Positions 33,821 through 41,240 of a stretch of DNA of 64,000 bases are shown in pieces (the stretch's first letter is position 1; every line of letters starts with the position of its first letter). Location of the stretch: the NCBI RefSeq assembly GCF_013204855.1, contig NZ_JABMKZ010000002.1, positions 124,001-188,000 on the forward strand. The letters are read 5' to 3'. The position numbers and the translations under genes were made by a program. This DNA is from Paenibacillus alba (GTDB lineage Bacteria; Bacillota; Bacilli; Paenibacillales; NBRC-103111). The notes under the pieces were generated by a model, which saw only the letters and a list, made by a program, of their open reading frames with translations, had not been told where the DNA came from and did not search any database.

Positions 33821-34525
33821 TTACGGCAGAACTTGCTTCTGACCCGTTGAGTAAGTTGGGAAGGTATACTGAATCATGGTATTAAATTCATTCAAGAAGG
33901 TATCCATTCTTTTGTTGTTTCGCTGCTGACCATCGTAGTACATCATCCGGTTGACGAAATGCGGGTTGGTTGAGATGAAAATATTCGCATCCGGATAAAT
34001 GCGCGTGAGCAGATGCCTAATCGCATTCGCGCTCTCCGCAGGAAGCGGCTTGGCCGAAAGCCAATCTAATTGAGCACCTACCCCTGAGCCAAATAATCCT
34101 GCGCCAGTTTCAGGATCGTTGGTTTTGCTAAGCATTTTGATCTCATCATTAGCTCCCATTGCCTGCATTCCGCCCATATCTACCGCAACATAAATATTAT
34201 GATCCGTAAGCGCCACAGCCGTTGATCCCAAATGCGCTGCTTGAATCACTTGATCCGCCAAATCCCTGTTCAAGGTGAGATGCGTATTATTATGGGCTTT
34301 TATGTTATCAAGGGTAGCTACCGTCGCCGTTGGCTGCGGAGACTTGTTGACACTTTTAGCTCCGAGGGACGCATTCTCATTGTTTCTAAGACTTGTGTCC
34401 CAACTCCCCGCATGCGGATTGGATGAGCTTGCTCCAGCCTGATTATGCGAACCGGCTGAGCCACAACCCGTCGCCATGACAACGAGCATAGCGGATATGA
34501 CGATTTTGGACATCGTTTTTTTCAT
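33821..34525 (-). CDS. YhcN/YlaJ family sporulation lipoprotein
   Basis: 234 residues. Lipoprotein signal with MATGC lipobox (Cys21), a low-complexity Ser/Asn/Gly linker (22-65), then the YhcN/YlaJ domain (about 75-215): LADQVIQAAHLGSTAVALTD, NIYVAVDM, IRHLLTRIYPDANIFISTNP. Members localise to the forespore or spore inner membrane and influence germination. It is 24 bases downstream of the small gene at 34550 and forms an operon with it. Confidence 0.88.
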   Translation of the reverse strand: MKKTMSKIVISAMLVVMATGCGSAGSHNQAGASSSNPHAGSWDTSLRNNENASLGAKSVNKSPQPTATVATLDNIKAHNNTHLTLNRDLADQVIQAAHLGSTAVALTDHNIYVAVDMGGMQAMGANDEIKMLSKTNDPETGAGLFGSGVGAQLDWLSAKPLPAESANAIRHLLTRIYPDANIFISTNPHFVNRMMYYDGQQRNNKRMDTFLNEFNTMIQYTFPTYSTGQKQVLP

Positions 34526-34549
34526 GTGAACCCCTCTTTCTAGACAACA

Positions 34550-34705
34550 TTATTCCTTATTCGTTTCAACATCATCTTGGCTATACGCAATCAAAGCCAC
34601 ATCCACACCTAATTCATCCTTCATTCGTGACTCCAGGCTGCGTAGATCTTCTAACAGATCTTCTCGTGCATCAAGATTAGCAAATTGATAAGACGCTGCC
34701 GGCAT
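34550..34705 (-). CDS. hypothetical small protein upstream of the sporulation lipoprotein
   Basis: 51 residues from ATG 34705 behind GGGGGGATG. Acidic and helical (REDLLEDLRSLESRMKDELG), no signal peptide. I know similar short proteins in Paenibacillus genomes without an assigned role. Co-transcribed with the YhcN-type lipoprotein. An ATG at 34762 is possible but lacks a ribosome site. Confidence 0.55.
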   Translation of the reverse strand: MPAASYQFANLDAREDLLEDLRSLESRMKDELGVDVALIAYSQDDVETNKE

Positions 34706-34781
34706 GATTCCACATCCCCCCTCTCTCCTTATTGCAGATGACATTATCGTTAATATGGACATTTATCCTGATTTTTACCAA

Positions 34782-34822
34782 ACAAAAAAAAGCCCGCCGC
34801 CGTTGAACGGCAAAGCAGGCTT
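34782..34822 (-). terminator. intrinsic terminator
   Basis: Minus-strand stem AAGCCTGC...GCCG / CGGC..GCGGGCTT (34822-34789) followed by eight T. It ends the transcript from 34856-35344. Confidence 0.85.
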
Positions 34823-34855
34823 CTTGCTTATTAATTAGCTTGATCAGAAGTGTAA

Positions 34856-35344
34856 TTATTCTTCTTTCTTGCGTGTTTGATCAAGTTCTTCCAGCAGTTT
34901 GCGAACGGCTTCCGGATCTGGATTGCCGTGTTCTTTGAATGCGCGAAGCTTGCTCAATAAATTTGCTGCGATAGCTTCATCTTCCGATTGTTCCAACTCA
35001 TGGGCAGGATCAAACCATATATAGAACCCTTCCGGGCCATTCCTTAAAAAAGGTTTCTGCCAATGCTCGGGATACGCATACCCCTGTTCGCCAAATATCA
35101 TGCCCAGCACATCATCGCTGTCAATAGGAAGCAAATAATGAAATGATTCCGGCTCGCCTGTGTTGGAAAAGTCGCGGTGCATGTAAGCATAATGAAGGTA
35201 ATGCTCACCTGTCTCAACGTCCTTGGACACTTCATACAGATCAAGCTCTGTTTGAAGCAGTTCCTTCACAGCTGTGATGCGCGCTTCGATGGTCTCTGCA
35301 GATATCTTTTGCAAGGTGGATAATGAGACTTCCACTTGAACCAC
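34856..35344 (-). CDS. conserved hypothetical protein
   Basis: 162 residues, acidic. Predicted alpha/beta with conserved-looking aromatic motifs HYLHYAYMHRDFSNTGEPES and GFYIWFDPAHELEQSEDEA. Family not recognised; similar proteins appear restricted to Paenibacillaceae as far as I recall. It lies 26 bases after the TRIC-type gene and shares its terminator. Confidence 0.6.
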   Translation of the reverse strand: MVQVEVSLSTLQKISAETIEARITAVKELLQTELDLYEVSKDVETGEHYLHYAYMHRDFSNTGEPESFHYLLPIDSDDVLGMIFGEQGYAYPEHWQKPFLRNGPEGFYIWFDPAHELEQSEDEAIAANLLSKLRAFKEHGNPDPEAVRKLLEELDQTRKKEE

Positions 35345-35370
35345 TCCTTCCAGCTATGGATAAGTCAATG

Positions 35371-36006
35371 TTAGAACTCCGATCTACGTGTCCCTTCGGG
35401 CAATGCACCGCGCAAAGAACGCTTCGGCAGCTTCCATTTGAAAAAGACAGAAAGCATTCTCAGGGTAACAATTAAAACAAAGAGTACGGCTAGCTGCCAA
35501 GTTCCCTGCATCCAGCCTAACCCGACCAAAGCCCCAGCCAGCATGCCCCAAACCGCATAAATCTCGTCTTTTAGCACCAATGGTTTACGGCCTGCCAGAA
35601 CATCACGGACCATCCCGCCGCCAATTCCCGTCAAAACCGCCGCGACGATAATCGCGCTAAGCGGATGTCCCATATTCGTAGCATAAATCGCCCCTTGGAT
35701 TGAAAAGGCTGCAAGCCCAATCGCATCGAAGAAAGCTTCCCACGTTTTCCACATTTTGATGAATCGAACAGGCATAAAGAAAACAAGTGTCATGGCAAAG
35801 AGGGCAATCTGGAAATACAACCCCTGCTCCCAGAGAAGGACAATCGGCTTGCCGATCAACAAGTTCCGAATAATCCCTCCGCCGAAAGCCGTAACAAGCC
35901 CAAGGACATATACACCTAATATATCGTATTCCTCTTCCATCGCAACTATGGCTCCACTCACAGCGAAAGCAATCGTTCCGATGATACTAAATAACTCCCA
36001 ATTCAC
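35371..36006 (-). CDS. TRIC-type (UPF0126) membrane channel protein
   Basis: 211 residues with seven hydrophobic helices in two internal repeats: FAVSGAIVAMEE...GLVTAFGGGIIRNLLIG and FSIQGAIYATNMG...VLTGIGGGMVRDVLAG. The repeated GGGxxR motif is the signature of bacterial homologues of trimeric intracellular cation channels (YvgT/YicG). Likely conducts potassium or small ions or glycine; substrate unknown. It follows the oxidoreductase gene by 16 bases. Confidence 0.9.
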   Translation of the reverse strand: MNWELFSIIGTIAFAVSGAIVAMEEEYDILGVYVLGLVTAFGGGIIRNLLIGKPIVLLWEQGLYFQIALFAMTLVFFMPVRFIKMWKTWEAFFDAIGLAAFSIQGAIYATNMGHPLSAIIVAAVLTGIGGGMVRDVLAGRKPLVLKDEIYAVWGMLAGALVGLGWMQGTWQLAVLFVLIVTLRMLSVFFKWKLPKRSLRGALPEGTRRSEF

Positions 36007-36022
36007 TTTGTGCAGCCCCTGT

Positions 36023-37099
36023 CTACTCGATGTCCCAGTCCAATTTCACTTCATTGCCAGTTTGCGAAGAACGATAGATCGCATCCAGGATTAAATTATT
36101 CGTATACCCTGTCATGACAGAAGTGATAGGCGGCAAGCCACTTTCGATACAGGAAAGGAAATGTCTCGCCATCCGTACACGCGGGCCTTCATCGAATTCA
36201 GGAACCGTGAGGTCTACGTCAGCTTCACGATCAAACATTTCGGCGAACAGCTTCCCTTTGGTTCCACGAATCGAAGCCCCGCCTTCGCTTCCCAGAAGCT
36301 GCACATACGGCTGACTGTCCGTTTCGATCAGCGCTGCCCAGCTAACATCCAGTGAGAGCGTAGCGCCGTTATCCAATTTGATCAACGCTGTCGCTAAATC
36401 TTCAACATCATAATGACCCGCCCAGTTCGGAGCTCCCCAGGAGCCGATTCCTTTTTTGCGTGGACCGAATTCGGCATACGTTGCTCCATAAACCGAAACC
36501 GGCTTCGGATTCCCCATCAAGTAGAGGGACAAATCTAACATATGCACGCCAAGATCAATCAACGGTCCGCCACCGGATTTATCCATTTGCGTAAACCAAG
36601 TTCCCCAGCCTGGAATCCCTTTGCGTCTTAACCAACCTGCTTTCGCATGATAAATATGGCCTAGCGCACCTTTCTCCGCCTGCTGTTTAACAGCCATGGA
36701 GAGAGCATCCCAGCGCAGCTGATGAGGAATCATCAGGATTTTCCCTGCTTTACGCTCGGCTTCCACAATTTGTTTGGCTGATGCCAAGTTAAGGGCCATC
36801 GGTTTCTCAAGCATGACGTGCTTGCCCGCTTCCAAGGCTTGTACAGCGATAGGGGCATGCCACTCATTCGACACCGCAATAACAACGGCATCAATCGACG
36901 GGTCTGCCAACAATTTCTCCGTGCTGTCATACACACGCTCGATAGCATGCTCTTTGGCCCGCGCTTCCGCTAATGGCAAATAGGCGTCCGTTACCGCCGT
37001 AATTTGTGCTTCAGGCACTTGTTTCAATACTTCCATATGCACATTGCCTATATTCCCTGAACCAATAATACCTATGCGAGTTGGTTTTCCTGTCGTCAT
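36023..37099 (-). CDS. Gfo/Idh/MocA family NAD(P)-dependent oxidoreductase
   Basis: 358 residues. N-terminal Rossmann domain with RIGIIGSGNIGNVHMEVLK (dinucleotide loop) and the AGKHVMLEKPMALNLASAKQ motif with the catalytic lysine of EKP; C-terminal GFO_IDH_MocA domain with GGGPLIDLGVHMLDLSLYLM. Substrates of such enzymes are sugars, inositols or related compounds; there is no sugar transport gene nearby to tell which. Confidence 0.93.
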   Translation of the reverse strand: MTTGKPTRIGIIGSGNIGNVHMEVLKQVPEAQITAVTDAYLPLAEARAKEHAIERVYDSTEKLLADPSIDAVVIAVSNEWHAPIAVQALEAGKHVMLEKPMALNLASAKQIVEAERKAGKILMIPHQLRWDALSMAVKQQAEKGALGHIYHAKAGWLRRKGIPGWGTWFTQMDKSGGGPLIDLGVHMLDLSLYLMGNPKPVSVYGATYAEFGPRKKGIGSWGAPNWAGHYDVEDLATALIKLDNGATLSLDVSWAALIETDSQPYVQLLGSEGGASIRGTKGKLFAEMFDREADVDLTVPEFDEGPRVRMARHFLSCIESGLPPITSVMTGYTNNLILDAIYRSSQTGNEVKLDWDIE

Positions 37100-37238
37100 T
37101 TCGTTACCTCCCGAGCTTGTTTACATACAATCTTACTTATTATAAATGGGGTTAACTTTCCCCGCAACCGTATTGTCCAATCCTTTTTATTCAAGCCACA
37201 TATACATAAAATATCCTACTAAGGGGAGGTGTCGACGA

Positions 37239-37499
37239 ATGGAGCGAACATTAAAATCCACCAAATGTGTTCCTCATCATAAACGCCATTCTATTCGTAA
37301 AATTGCTCATGAAAATGTTGGACATATCGTCGTTGTCCAATCGTTAGCAGGAACGTTTACGGGTTGTCTGATAAGCGCTCATCGTACTTTTCTGCGATTA
37401 AGGGTTTTCAATCCAGTCCTTGGGCGATTTGTTATTATCCGTATTCCTTACGCCATCATTATTCGCATCAGACGTGTCCATTGTAAATCCTGTAATTAA
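37239..37499 (+). CDS. hypothetical small basic protein
   Basis: 86 residues from ATG 37239 behind GGGGAGG nine bases upstream. Very basic, His/Arg-rich at both ends; the middle (IVVVQSLAGTFTGCLISAHRTFLRLRV) looks like successive beta strands of a small Sm-like barrel, and CKSC stands at the C-terminus. Family not recognised. Basic small proteins of this kind can be spore-coat or core components, which is speculation. Rightward and monocistronic, followed by its own hairpin. Confidence 0.55.
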   Translation: MERTLKSTKCVPHHKRHSIRKIAHENVGHIVVVQSLAGTFTGCLISAHRTFLRLRVFNPVLGRFVIIRIPYAIIIRIRRVHCKSCN

Positions 37500-37508
37500 T
37501 CTTTATGG

Positions 37509-37530
37509 AACTAGCCCACTTTGGGCAGTT
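37509..37530 (+). terminator. terminator of the small basic protein gene
   Basis: AACT-A-GCCCA / TGGGC-AGTT (37509-37530) with a three-base loop and one bulge, followed by a weak T-rich tail. Confidence 0.5.
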
Positions 37531-37681
37531 CTTTACATATAATAAGTTGCTAAAACTTTTTTAATAGTTTGTCACAAACTAATCTAACATTTGAAATGTA
37601 TCCTAAAAGGGTAATATGAACGTAAGGATGTACATTTACAAGGTCAGTTTTCCTGATGGAAAACGTGAAGGAGGACTTAAC

Positions 37682-37903
37682 ATGCAAGCAATTAACATTC
37701 GATTCAAAAACAAATCTATCCCTGTTCTTAATTTCACACAACGCCATTCACATATGGAGCTGCTATCAAGTAAACTTAAGGAATTTGAACTTCATTTTGA
37801 ATTCCGCAAGAAATTAAAAATGATCTCGATGATCGAGATCATTGGGGATGTCGCCATTTTCAAATATAACGATGGTACAAAGTTGTATTTGGAAGTTTCT
37901 TAA
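37682..37903 (+). CDS. hypothetical protein
   Basis: 73 residues from ATG 37682 with GGAGG eight bases upstream. Beta-strand then helix then beta pattern (QAINIRFKNKSIPVLNF; LKEFELHFEFRKKLKMISMI; VAIFKYNDGTKLYLEV). Family not recognised. It converges on kapB and the two coding ends overlap by four bases. Confidence 0.55.
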   Translation: MQAINIRFKNKSIPVLNFTQRHSHMELLSSKLKEFELHFEFRKKLKMISMIEIIGDVAIFKYNDGTKLYLEVS

Positions 37904-38286
37904 TTCGATTGAGGAAAATACTCCTGTTGCAATTGATCAAGCTCCTGCAGAGAGCGTCTGGCCCATGCTTCCATATCTGACAACTTACTTATTTGCGCCG
38001 ATAACGCTCTCTTCAGAGAATCTTGATACTCGGGAACGACCCCTGAGTAAAGACGTATCGTTGAAATAGGCATCAAAGCAATCTCTTGATTCGACAAAGC
38101 CCGGCGTTGATGAAAAAAAGCCACACTAGGATCCATTGGATTATGCAAATCTCCTTGTGTCGGATGTTCCTTCACAGCCAAAATGCGAACTGCTGCTTTC
38201 ATCGTCGATGACATTTCCACAACTTCACCGTAATATACCCCTGTTTTATACTCAGCTGTTACACGATCTCCAATTTGAAAACTCAT
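37900..38286 (-). CDS. kapB: kinase-associated lipoprotein B-like protein
   Basis: 128 residues, the usual KapB length. Small beta-barrel start SFQIGDRVTAEYKTGVYYGEV, then VRILAVKEHPTQGDLHNPMD and FFHQRRALSNQE, which match the KapB family; a helical end follows. In Bacillus subtilis KapB is needed for full KinB activity in the phosphorelay that starts sporulation. No lipobox is visible in this copy, so membrane attachment is doubtful. It follows the thioredoxin-like gene. Confidence 0.82.
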   Translation of the reverse strand: MSFQIGDRVTAEYKTGVYYGEVVEMSSTMKAAVRILAVKEHPTQGDLHNPMDPSVAFFHQRRALSNQEIALMPISTIRLYSGVVPEYQDSLKRALSAQISKLSDMEAWARRSLQELDQLQQEYFPQSN

Positions 38287-38311
38287 TTCAACCATTCCTT
38301 TCTTTGATCCG

Positions 38312-38632
38312 TTAGTTATTTATAAGAGGCAAAAGTCTGCGGTACAGCTCATCCACGGATTGCATACGATACATAAATGTCTTCTCTTTCCCTGCTTCTA
38401 ACATGACTATACATGGAACACTTGTAATTTGCCACTCACGGCTAAGCTGCGGAAGAAAATTGATATTGCTTTTAACGAGAGGCAAGTCTGGCTGCATCGT
38501 CCTAATAATCTCCAGCATCCGTTCTGTTATTTGGCATGTCCCGCAGAAGGGCGTGAACAGAAATACAGCAAATGGCCCCTCTTCCTCGTGGTTTACCCGG
38601 TCTATAAGCTCTTGCTGAGTTAATTCTTGCAT
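38312..38632 (-). CDS. thioredoxin-like protein
   Basis: 106 residues from ATG 38632 (GAGGG upstream). Thioredoxin fold with FLFTPFCGTCQITERML (CGTC active site), LVKSNINFLPQLSREWQITS and the cis-proline SVPCIVMLEAG. Resembles YtpP. Its start lies five bases beyond the stop of the gene at 38637, so both are co-translated. Cytoplasmic disulphide exchange; partner unknown. Confidence 0.82.
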   Translation of the reverse strand: MQELTQQELIDRVNHEEEGPFAVFLFTPFCGTCQITERMLEIIRTMQPDLPLVKSNINFLPQLSREWQITSVPCIVMLEAGKEKTFMYRMQSVDELYRRLLPLINN

Positions 38633-38636
38633 CGTT

Positions 38637-39164
38637 CTAAGTCCCTCTTTCATCCAGCCAAGTGAGGCTGTCCGCAGCATACCCAATGAGATCCGGAAAA
38701 TCATCCAGATGACTTTCATCCACTTTGCGTCCGAAGGATAATGTGATCTGATTACGATAAATAATCGGACTTGTGCCATACGTATACGAAAGAGACTGTG
38801 TAATCTCCGGGCGTTGTTCCCAAATTAAACCCAGCTCCTCGGCAATCCGTTTGCAATCCCGCTCCGGATCCTTTACCTTGGTGAACAGCTTAATGGTCAA
38901 GGTGCACCCTGGTTTGGCTGTCGGATTCTCCAAAATCTCTGCGGCCAGATCGCTCAAATGGACATGCAGGTTAATCTCAGCCTTGCTTGGCTTATCAATC
39001 TTCCTTGTAAACTCGATGGCAAACGTACGCGACATCGAAGATAGATCCACCCTATCTTCCCGTCGCGTAATTAAGATATGACCCTCTAAATCCAGATCAT
39101 AAACGGCTCCTTCCAACACGACTTTGATATTGTCATAGATCGTTGGATCAAACATCCGGGGCAC
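38637..39164 (-). CDS. conserved hypothetical protein
   Basis: 175 residues, alpha/beta with alternating strands (FDPTIYDNIKVVLEGAVYDL, INLHVHLSDLAAEIL, CTLTIKLFTKVKDPERDCKRI). Family not recognised; similar proteins exist next to thioredoxin-like and kapB genes in Paenibacillus, as I recall. No signal peptide or membrane helix. First gene of a three-gene unit with the thioredoxin-like gene and kapB. Confidence 0.6.
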   Translation of the reverse strand: MPRMFDPTIYDNIKVVLEGAVYDLDLEGHILITRREDRVDLSSMSRTFAIEFTRKIDKPSKAEINLHVHLSDLAAEILENPTAKPGCTLTIKLFTKVKDPERDCKRIAEELGLIWEQRPEITQSLSYTYGTSPIIYRNQITLSFGRKVDESHLDDFPDLIGYAADSLTWLDERGT

Positions 39165-39227
39165 CTTCTTTCATCTTTTCACTGATTCGATTATACTTAG
39201 GTCATACCACGTAAAGAAGGTGTTCCT

Positions 39228-39440
39228 ATGTCAGACAAGCCACAAGATCAACAAGAAGAACAAAAAGGCCCCAAAAAAGTTAGTTTAGCTGATGCTATCA
39301 AACAAAAGCTCGCCCAAAAGAAAGCCGAACAAGCTGAGGCTAGAGCCAACCCGAAAGCAGCTGGAAATGCCAATCAAAGCGCTAAAAGCCAAATGACCAA
39401 AAAAGTCAACAATCAACGTCGTCGTACAGGCGGCAGCTAA
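39228..39440 (+). CDS. hypothetical small highly charged protein
   Basis: 70 residues of Lys, Glu, Gln and Ala (VSLADAIKQKLAQKKAEQAE) with a basic end NNQRRRTGGS; probably a helix with a disordered tail. AAAGAAGGTG ribosome site just upstream. Not recognised. The strong bidirectional terminator after it supports real transcription. Confidence 0.6.
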   Translation: MSDKPQDQQEEQKGPKKVSLADAIKQKLAQKKAEQAEARANPKAAGNANQSAKSQMTKKVNNQRRRTGGS

Positions 39441-39460
39441 GTCACGCTTTGCATGCGGCA

Positions 39461-39497
39461 AAAGCGCCCTGAGAGTCACACATCAGGGCGCTTTTTT
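39461..39497. terminator. bidirectional intrinsic terminator
   Basis: Perfect stem AAAGCGCCCTGA 39461-39472 with TCAGGGCGCTTT 39483-39494, flanked by A and T runs, between converging genes 39228-39440 and 39507-41120. Confidence 0.93.
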
Positions 39498-39506
39498 ATT
39501 GGGTGC

Positions 39507-41120
39507 TTACGCGTAATGCGTTTCGCGTTGTTTCTTCACATCTTCACTTTCCAGATACTCATCATACGTAAGCATTTTGTCGATAAGACCTTTTGGTGTG
39601 ATTTCCATAACACGGGTAGCAATTGTTTGAATGAACTGATGGTCATGAGATACGAACAGCATCGTTCCATCGAAATCAACAAGTCCGTTATTAAGTGCTG
39701 TGATGGACTCCAAGTCCAAGTGATTCGTTGGCTCATCAAGGATAAGTACATTGGCGCCGCTCAGCATCATTTTAGAGAACATACAACGCACTTTTTCTCC
39801 CCCGGATAGGACATTCGTCTTCTTCAAGGCTTCTTCCCCTGAGAATAACATACGGCCCAAGAATCCGCGAAGGAATGATTCGTCTGGATCTTTGGAGTAT
39901 TGACGCAGCCAATCTACCAAGTTCAGCTCCGAGTTGAAGTAATCTTGGCTGTCTTTCGGGAAATAGGCTTGGGAAGTCGTAACCCCCCATGTGAATGTAC
40001 CTTCATCTGCTTCCATTTCACCCATCAGGATTTTGAACAGCGTCGTTTTGGCGATGCCATCTGGGCCTACAAACGCCACTTTATCCCCTTTGTTGAGCGT
40101 GAACGTCAGATTATTCAATACTTTAACGCCATCAATTGTTTTGGACAAGCTCTCCACAGCAAGCAGTTGTTTACCAGCTTCACGCTCACCTTTAAAGTGA
40201 ATGAACGGATATTTACGGCTGGAAGGACGAATATCTTCAAGCGTAAGCTTCTCGAGTTGCTTTTTACGGGAGGTAGCTTGCTTGGATTTGGATGCGTTCG
40301 CGCTGAAACGTGCGATAAAAGCTTCCAACTCTTTGCGTTTTTCATCGGTTTTCTTGTTGGCATCTCTAGTCAATCGTAGCGCCAATTGGCTGGATTCGTA
40401 CCACCAGTCATAGTTACCGACGTACATTTGAATTTTACCAAAATCAATATCGGCAATATGTGTACATACTTGGTTCAAGAAGTGACGATCATGGGATACA
40501 ACGATAACTGTACCTTCAAAACGGGATAAGAAGTGCTCCAGCCAACGAATCGATTCCAAGTTCAAATGGTTGGTAGGCTCATCGAGGAGAAGAATATTCG
40601 GATTACCAAACAAAGCTTGCGCCAAGAGGACACGCACTTTTTCGTTGCCATCAACGTCTTTCATTTTCGTATCATGAAGGCTTGTAGGAATGCCAAGACC
40701 GATAAGAAGCTCAGCAGCATCGGATTCTGCCTGCCAGCCGTCTAAATCCTGAAACTCGCCTTCAAGCTCTGCGGCTCTCATGCCATCTTCTTCAGAGAAA
40801 TCCGCTTTCGCATAAAGCGCATCCTTCTCTTCCATGATTTTAAATAAACGAGAATGACCCATAACGACCGTTTTCAAAACTTCGATTTCATCAAACTCGT
40901 AATGATTTTGTTTCAATACCGCCATTCTTTCGCCTGGCGTGATGCTGACTTCCCCTGTGTTAGGCTCGATTTCGCCGGAAAGAATTTTTAGAAATGTGGA
41001 TTTACCTGCACCGTTGGCACCGATAAGTCCGTAACAGTTGCCTGGGGTGAATTTAATATTGGCGTCTTCGAACAAGGCTCTTTTGCCGTAACGAAGCGTC
41101 ACGTTATTAACATTAATCAT
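39507..41120 (-). CDS. ykpA: ABC-F protein, YkpA/YbiT type
   Basis: 537 residues with two ABC domains and the inter-domain linker (ARFSANASKSKQATSRKKQL) of ABC-F proteins; no membrane domain. First Walker A GANGAGKST, Walker B LLLDEPTNHL; second Walker A is GPDGIAKTT, with Ala in place of the usual Gly, followed by VLSGGEKVRCMFSKMML and LILDEPTNHLDL. I recall a degenerate second Walker A as usual in this subgroup. ABC-F proteins bind the ribosomal E site and relieve stalled translation. Length and motifs match YkpA of Bacillus subtilis (about 540 residues). Confidence 0.9.
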   Translation of the reverse strand: MINVNNVTLRYGKRALFEDANIKFTPGNCYGLIGANGAGKSTFLKILSGEIEPNTGEVSITPGERMAVLKQNHYEFDEIEVLKTVVMGHSRLFKIMEEKDALYAKADFSEEDGMRAAELEGEFQDLDGWQAESDAAELLIGLGIPTSLHDTKMKDVDGNEKVRVLLAQALFGNPNILLLDEPTNHLNLESIRWLEHFLSRFEGTVIVVSHDRHFLNQVCTHIADIDFGKIQMYVGNYDWWYESSQLALRLTRDANKKTDEKRKELEAFIARFSANASKSKQATSRKKQLEKLTLEDIRPSSRKYPFIHFKGEREAGKQLLAVESLSKTIDGVKVLNNLTFTLNKGDKVAFVGPDGIAKTTLFKILMGEMEADEGTFTWGVTTSQAYFPKDSQDYFNSELNLVDWLRQYSKDPDESFLRGFLGRMLFSGEEALKKTNVLSGGEKVRCMFSKMMLSGANVLILDEPTNHLDLESITALNNGLVDFDGTMLFVSHDHQFIQTIATRVMEITPKGLIDKMLTYDEYLESEDVKKQRETHYA

Positions 41121-41240
41121 GTGGAATACATACCTGCCTTTATAGTAGTTTGTTCTATCATATCATAGATAGGACGCAATAATCGAAGATTAAAGTCTCT
41201 CCTTAGTAGGAATCTTGCTGCTTTGAGCCTTAAACCTTGA

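Noticed and set aside
34550..34780. Sigma-G promoter before the small gene and sporulation lipoprotein
   Set aside because: A CATATTA -10-like box exists, but no matching -35 at 17-18 bases.
37146..37238. Longer N-terminus for the small basic protein at 37239
   Set aside because: The GGGGAGG site lies right before 37239 and would be internal to the longer form.
39507..41120. Altered second Walker A (GPDGIAKTT) as a sign of a broken ABC-F gene
   Set aside because: I recall the second site being degenerate in YkpA-type proteins, and the frame is otherwise intact.
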